Origin: Actinomycetota bacterium
GTDB taxonomy: Bacteria > Actinomycetota > Thermoleophilia > Gaiellales > Gaiellaceae
Reading direction: 5' to 3'
Assembly (NCBI GenBank): GCA_013816275.1
Contig: JACDER010000040.1
Coordinates: 1-8,778, forward strand
DNA: 8,778 nt
Positions 5,811-8,778 of the stretch are shown here, in pieces (the first letter of the stretch is position 1; every line of letters starts with the position of its first letter). Made by a program: the position numbers and the translations under genes. The notes beneath the pieces were generated by a model. That model saw only the letters and a list, made by a program, of their open reading frames with translations, had not been told where the DNA came from and did no database searches.

Positions 5811-7034
5811 GTGAAGGTTCTCGTCGTCGGATCGGGCGGCCGCGAGCACGCGCTGGCCTGGAAGCTGAGCCAGAGCCCGCAGCTCGAAGCGCTGCACTGC
5901 GCGCCCGGAAACCCCGGGATGGCGTCGCTGGGGAATTGCCACCCCGTGCGGGCCGACGACGCCGAAGGGCTTCTCGCCCTGGCCGGCGCGCTCGAGACCG
6001 ACCTCGTCGTGGTCGGGCCGGAGGCGCCGCTCGTGGCCGGGCTCGCCGACCATCTCCGCCGTGCAGGCATCGCCGTCTTCGGGCCGGGCGGCGACGCAGC
6101 CCGAATCGAGGGATCGAAGACCTTTGCGAAGGAGGTGATGGCGGCGGCCGGAGTCCGAGCGACCCCGACGCTGCCGATCGCGCGACCACCCTGCGTGATC
6201 AAGGCGGACGGACTCGCCGCCGGCAAGGGGGCGTTCGTCTGCCGGACGAAGGAGGAGGTCGACAATGCGATCGCGCGCGCGAGCGAGCTTGGCGAGTCGC
6301 TGGTGATCGAGGAGCTTGTCGACGCTCAGGAAGTTTCGATCTTCGCCCTCTGCGACGGGCGGGAGGTCGTCCCGCTCCCGGCCGCGCAGGACTACAAGCG
6401 CGTCGGTGACGGTGACACCGGCCCGAACACGGGCGGCATGGGCTGTTACTCGCCGTTCCCCGGGGTCTCAGAGCGCGTGGGCGAGCTGGTGGAGGCGATT
6501 CACCGTCCCGTCGTCACCGAACTTGCACGCAGAGGAACTCCGTTCGTCGGCGCGCTGTATGCAGGCGTCTTCCTCACCGACGACGGCCCGCTCGTCTTCG
6601 AGTTCAACTGCCGGTTCGGCGATCCCGAGACCCAGGTGATCCTGCCCCGGATCGACGGCGACCTCCTCCCCGCCCTCGCCGCCGCAGCCGGCGGCGCCCT
6701 CACGGGGGTCTCTCTCGCCGAGAGCGACGATGCGGCCGTGACCGTCGCGATGGCGGCCGGCTCGTATCCGGAGCGAGGCGACGCGGGCGCACCGATCGAT
6801 GGTGTCGAGGAGGCCGAGTCGGCGGGCACGGTCGTCTTCCACGCCGGCACCGCGCTGCGCGAGGGCCGGCTCGTCACGAACGGCGGACGCATCCTCAATG
6901 TCACAGGACTCGGCAACTCGATCGCAGAGGCGCGCGACAAAGCCTACGCGGGAGTCGAGCGGATCCACTTCGAAGGCTGCCGGTACCGAACGGACATCGC
7001 ACTCGGAGTGGCGGAGGGAGCTCACGTTGGCTGA
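5811..7034 (+). CDS. purD: Phosphoribosylamine-glycine ligase (GAR synthetase)
   Basis: PurD joins phosphoribosylamine and glycine using ATP to form GAR in de novo purine synthesis. GTG 5811 gives the family N-terminus [19 protein letters not shown]; an earlier GTG at 5802 lies inside the candidate -10. The protein is 407 residues. The N-domain has [14 protein letters not shown] (67-80) and [13 protein letters not shown] (91-103). The ATP-grasp domain has [15 protein letters not shown] (129-143), [22 protein letters not shown] (190-211) and the metal-binding [13 protein letters not shown] (263-275). The C-domain ends with [11 protein letters not shown]. The segment between GVRATPT (114-120) and VIKADGL is only about 8 residues, whereas most PurD have roughly 25 there, which accounts for the short length. 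The stop lies 8 nt inside purE, so the two are an operon. Confidence 0.97.
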   Translation: MKVLVVGSGGREHALAWKLSQSPQLEALHCAPGNPGMASLGNCHPVRADDAEGLLALAGALETDLVVVGPEAPLVAGLADHLRRAGIAVFGPGGDAARIEGSKTFAKEVMAAAGVRATPTLPIARPPCVIKADGLAAGKGAFVCRTKEEVDNAIARASELGESLVIEELVDAQEVSIFALCDGREVVPLPAAQDYKRVGDGDTGPNTGGMGCYSPFPGVSERVGELVEAIHRPVVTELARRGTPFVGALYAGVFLTDDGPLVFEFNCRFGDPETQVILPRIDGDLLPALAAAAGGALTGVSLAESDDAAVTVAMAAGSYPERGDAGAPIDGVEEAESAGTVVFHAGTALREGRLVTNGGRILNVTGLGNSIAEARDKAYAGVERIHFEGCRYRTDIALGVAEGAHVG

Positions 7035-7446
7035 CGGCCCTGTCGTCGGGATCCTCGTCGGCTCCGAGTCCGACATCGAGCGGATGCAGCCGGCGCTCGA
7101 CGAGCTCGAGGCACGCGGGATCCCGCACGAGCTCGAGGTTCGCTCCGCCCACCGCACGCCCGATGCGGTCGCCGAGTACTGCCGCGGGGCCCGCGGGCGC
7201 GGGCTCAAAGTGATCATCGCCGGCGCAGGCCTGGCGGCCGCGCTTCCAGGCGTCGCCGCTGCCCACACCGACCTGCCCGTGATCGGGGTCCCGCTCCGTT
7301 CCTCCAAGAGCGTCCTCGACGGGCTCGACGCGCTGCTCTCGATCGTCCAGATGCCGCCCGGCGTCCCGGTCGCCTGCGTCGGCGTCGACAACGCGAAGAA
7401 CGCCGCGATCCTCGCCGCCCGCATCCTCGAGTGCGCCGCCCGGTGA
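7027..7446 (+). CDS. purE: N5-carboxyaminoimidazole ribonucleotide mutase (PurE), variant
   Basis: PurE converts N5-CAIR to CAIR (class I) or carboxylates AIR directly (class II). The start is TTG at 7027, supported by an excellent GGAGGGAG (7013-7020) 6 nt upstream; the gene overlaps the end of purD by 8 nt. The protein is 139 residues, slightly short. GSESD (12-16) is the nucleotide phosphate loop and SAHRTPD (40-46) carries catalytic His42 (His45 in E. coli). [11 protein letters not shown] (105-115) and [10 protein letters not shown] end the fold. SAHRTP points to class I. However, the usual GGAAHLPG loop reads GLAAALPG (68-75), so the His equivalent to E. coli His75 is Ala72, and [14 protein letters not shown] (90-103) is two residues longer than in E. 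coli. No purK is adjacent. Confidence 0.93.
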   Translation: MADGPVVGILVGSESDIERMQPALDELEARGIPHELEVRSAHRTPDAVAEYCRGARGRGLKVIIAGAGLAAALPGVAAAHTDLPVIGVPLRSSKSVLDGLDALLSIVQMPPGVPVACVGVDNAKNAAILAARILECAAR

Positions 7447-7459
7447 GCACAGTGATGCG

Positions 7460-7483
7460 CCGGCGAGCGAAAAGCGCCGCCGG
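7460..7483 (+). terminator. GC-rich hairpin after purE, possible terminator
   Basis: CCGGCG (7460-7465) pairs with CGCCGG (7478-7483); inside it, GCG (7467-7469) pairs with CGC (7475-7477) around an AAAAG loop, with one bulged A. It starts 13 nt after the purE stop. No U-tract follows. Position suggests termination of purD-purE. Confidence 0.45.
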
Positions 7484-7545
7484 GCAAGGACGCAGGGAGC
7501 GCTCGTGTGTTTGTCATACGGGCGCGACTGAGGACGCCGCCCGGC

Positions 7546-7561
7546 GCGGCTTTGCAGCCGC
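7546..7561 (+). repeat. Hairpin in the purE/M20 gap
   Basis: GCGGCT (7546-7551) pairs perfectly with AGCCGC (7556-7561) around a TTGC loop, 36 nt before the next start codon. The gap also repeats CGCCGGGC (7478-7485, 7578-7585, and inverted at 7538-7545). No clear promoter was found in the 151 bp. The role is unknown. Confidence 0.35.
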
Positions 7562-7597
7562 CGGAGCGCGCTGTGTCCGCCGGGCGACGCACCCGGC

Positions 7598-8689
7598 GTG
7601 AGCGACGTCGTCGAGCTGCTTCGCGGGCTCGTCGAGATCGACTCGATCAACCCGGATCTGATCCCGGGCGCGCCGGGCGAGGCCGAGCTCGCGCGCTACG
7701 TCGCCGCCTGGTGCGCGCGCGCCGGGCTTGATGTAGAGATCGAGGAAGCGGCTCCCCGGCGCCCGAACGTAATCGCGACCGCCCGGGGCTCCGGAGAAGG
7801 CCGGGCACTGCTCCTGAACGCGCACATGGACACCGTCGGCGTCGAGACCATGGAGGCGCCCTTCGACGCGAGGCTCGAGGGCGGCCGGCTCTACGGACGC
7901 GGCTCCTACGACATGAAGGGCAGCTTGGCCGCGATCATGACGGTCGCGGCCGAGGCGAAGCGGCGCGGCCTGCGAGGCGACGTCGTGGTCGCCGCCGTGG
8001 CCGACGAGGAGGTCGCGAGCATCGGTACCGAGGCCCTCGTCGCGTCCGGCCGCCGCTTCGACGCAGCCGTCGTGGCCGAGCCGCCCGAGCTCGACGTCGC
8101 GATCGCCCACAAGGGCTTCGTCGGCTTCGAGATCGAGACGCGCGGCCGAGCCGCCCACGGTTCACGCCCGGATCTGGGCGAGGACGCGATCGCGCGGATG
8201 GGGCCCGTTCTGGTCGCCCTGGACGAGCTGGCCACCGATCTCGTCTCGAAGCCGACCCACCGGCTCCTCGGCAGCGGCTCCGTCCACGCGTCGCTGATCG
8301 AGGGCGGGCAAGAGTTCTCGAGCTACCCGGAGCGGTGCCTGCTCACCGGTGAGCGGCGCACGGTCCCCGGTGAGTCGCTCGAGGACGTCGAACGGGAGCT
8401 GGGGGCGATCGCCGGGGACGCGCAGAGGAGACTGGGGGTCTCACGCCATCCCTTCGAGGCCGGCGAGGACGAGGAGATCGTCCAGCTCGTCCACGGACAC
8501 GCGGGCACAAACCTGATCGGCGTTCCGTTCTGGACGGATGCCGCTCTCGTGGCCGCGTCCGGCGTGCCCACGGTCGTCTTCGGCCCCCACGGTGAGGGCG
8601 CTCACGCCGCCGTCGAGTGGGTCGACCTTGCCTCGGTAGAGCGCTGCGTCGAGGTGCTGCTCGCGGTCGCTGTCGATTTCTGCGGCTAG
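7598..8689 (+). CDS. M20-family metallopeptidase/deacylase (ArgE/DapE/CPG2-like)
   Basis: M20 enzymes use two metal ions, usually zinc or cobalt, to hydrolyse amide bonds in N-acyl amino acids or peptides. This 363-residue protein from GTG 7598 has a full set of family residues: HMD (His76, Asp78), the bridging Asp105 in GRGSYDMKGSLA (100-111), DEE (136-138) with general base Glu137 and ligand Glu138, Glu161 in AEPPE, His187 in AAHGSRP (dimerisation lid, substrate contact), and the last ligand His336 in EGAHAAVEW. The dimerisation domain spans about 170-280. No signal peptide is seen, so it is probably cytoplasmic. Candidate activities are acetylornithine deacetylase, succinyl-diaminopimelate desuccinylase or carboxypeptidase; neither arg nor dap genes are nearby, so I give no symbol. 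It shares its stop region with the convergent gene (CTAG, 8686-8689). Confidence 0.92.
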   Translation: MSDVVELLRGLVEIDSINPDLIPGAPGEAELARYVAAWCARAGLDVEIEEAAPRRPNVIATARGSGEGRALLLNAHMDTVGVETMEAPFDARLEGGRLYGRGSYDMKGSLAAIMTVAAEAKRRGLRGDVVVAAVADEEVASIGTEALVASGRRFDAAVVAEPPELDVAIAHKGFVGFEIETRGRAAHGSRPDLGEDAIARMGPVLVALDELATDLVSKPTHRLLGSGSVHASLIEGGQEFSSYPERCLLTGERRTVPGESLEDVERELGAIAGDAQRRLGVSRHPFEAGEDEEIVQLVHGHAGTNLIGVPFWTDAALVAASGVPTVVFGPHGEGAHAAVEWVDLASVERCVEVLLAVAVDFCG

Positions 8690-8778
8690 CGGATCAGCGC
8701 CCAGATGAGGACGACGGCCAGGATGACGATTCCGGCGAAGCCGGCGACCACCATCCAGACGGCCAGCAGGGCCCTGGC
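8686..8778 (-). CDS. C-terminal end of a membrane protein (partial)
   Basis: This minus-strand frame is open from the window edge to TAG at 8688-8686. The 30 visible residues begin ARALLAVWMVVAGF and end VVLIWALIR, forming one strong hydrophobic helix with a terminal Arg. It could be the last helix of a larger protein or a very small membrane protein, since an internal ATG at 8754 exists. The start lies outside the window or is undecided. The convergent, stop-sharing junction with the M20 gene supports a real gene; no family can be named. Confidence 0.55.
   Translation of the reverse strand, partial: ARALLAVWMVVAGFAGIVILAVVLIWALIR

Noticed and set aside
6468..7592. Minus-strand 374-codon frame opposite purD/purE
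   Set aside because: Antisense shadow of two convincing enzymes, with no recognisable domain.
7507..7731. Plus-strand frame starting MFVIRARLRTPPG
   Set aside because: Overlaps the M20 start out of frame, is Arg-rich, has no ribosome binding site, and looks like a shadow.
1..8778. A defence, mobile or otherwise novel gene system
   Set aside because: Every substantial gene is a housekeeping or small orphan gene; I see no transposase, integrase, terminal repeats, CRISPR repeats, toxin-antitoxin pair or tRNA.

Overview
The window is a very GC-rich, densely packed bacterial chromosomal segment that carries housekeeping genes only. The gene order rpsF-ssb-rpsR-rplI-dnaB, frequent GTG/TTG starts, protein sequences of actinobacterial type and apparently leaderless promoters suggest a deep-branching high-GC actinobacterium. 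A Thermoleophilia-like lineage (Gaiellales/Solirubrobacterales) fits best, but that placement is inference, because no rRNA or lineage marker is present.

Region 1 (1-2239). A small minus-strand gene for a single-pass membrane protein diverges from the rpsF operon. The operon runs rpsF (S6), ssb (single-strand DNA-binding protein), rpsR (S18, zinc-type) and rplI (L9). ssb and rpsR overlap in TGATG, and the rplI ribosome binding site overlaps the rpsR stop. S6 and L9 both carry long Pro/Glu/Ala-rich acidic C-terminal tails.

Region 2 (2240-4016). A gap of about 190 bp, visibly richer in A and T than its surroundings, holds one perfect DnaA box and three near-copies. It is followed by dnaB (replicative helicase) and an ATGA-coupled 72-residue Cys/His protein of unknown function.

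Region 3 (4045-7446). purA is followed by a folded inter-convergent gap and a minus-strand orphan gene for an acidic 109-residue protein. A 53-bp divergent promoter region then leads to purD-purE, which overlap by 8 nt. These three enzymes cover IMP to adenylosuccinate (PurA), phosphoribosylamine to GAR (PurD) and the carboxylation of AIR (PurE, acting with or without PurK). All three show unusual local sequence features: PurA Gln to His in the IMP pocket, PurD missing a usual segment of its ATP-grasp region, and PurE with Ala in place of a conserved active-site His.

Region 4 (7447-8778). A hairpin-rich 151-bp gap precedes an M20-family metallopeptidase/deacylase. That gene ends tail to tail with a partial minus-strand membrane protein, the two stop codons sharing one CTAG.

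I see no tRNA, rRNA, CRISPR array, insertion sequence, prophage or defence genes. The less-described items are the dnaB-linked small zinc-finger-like protein, the DnaA-box cluster before dnaB, and the acidic tails on two ribosomal proteins.
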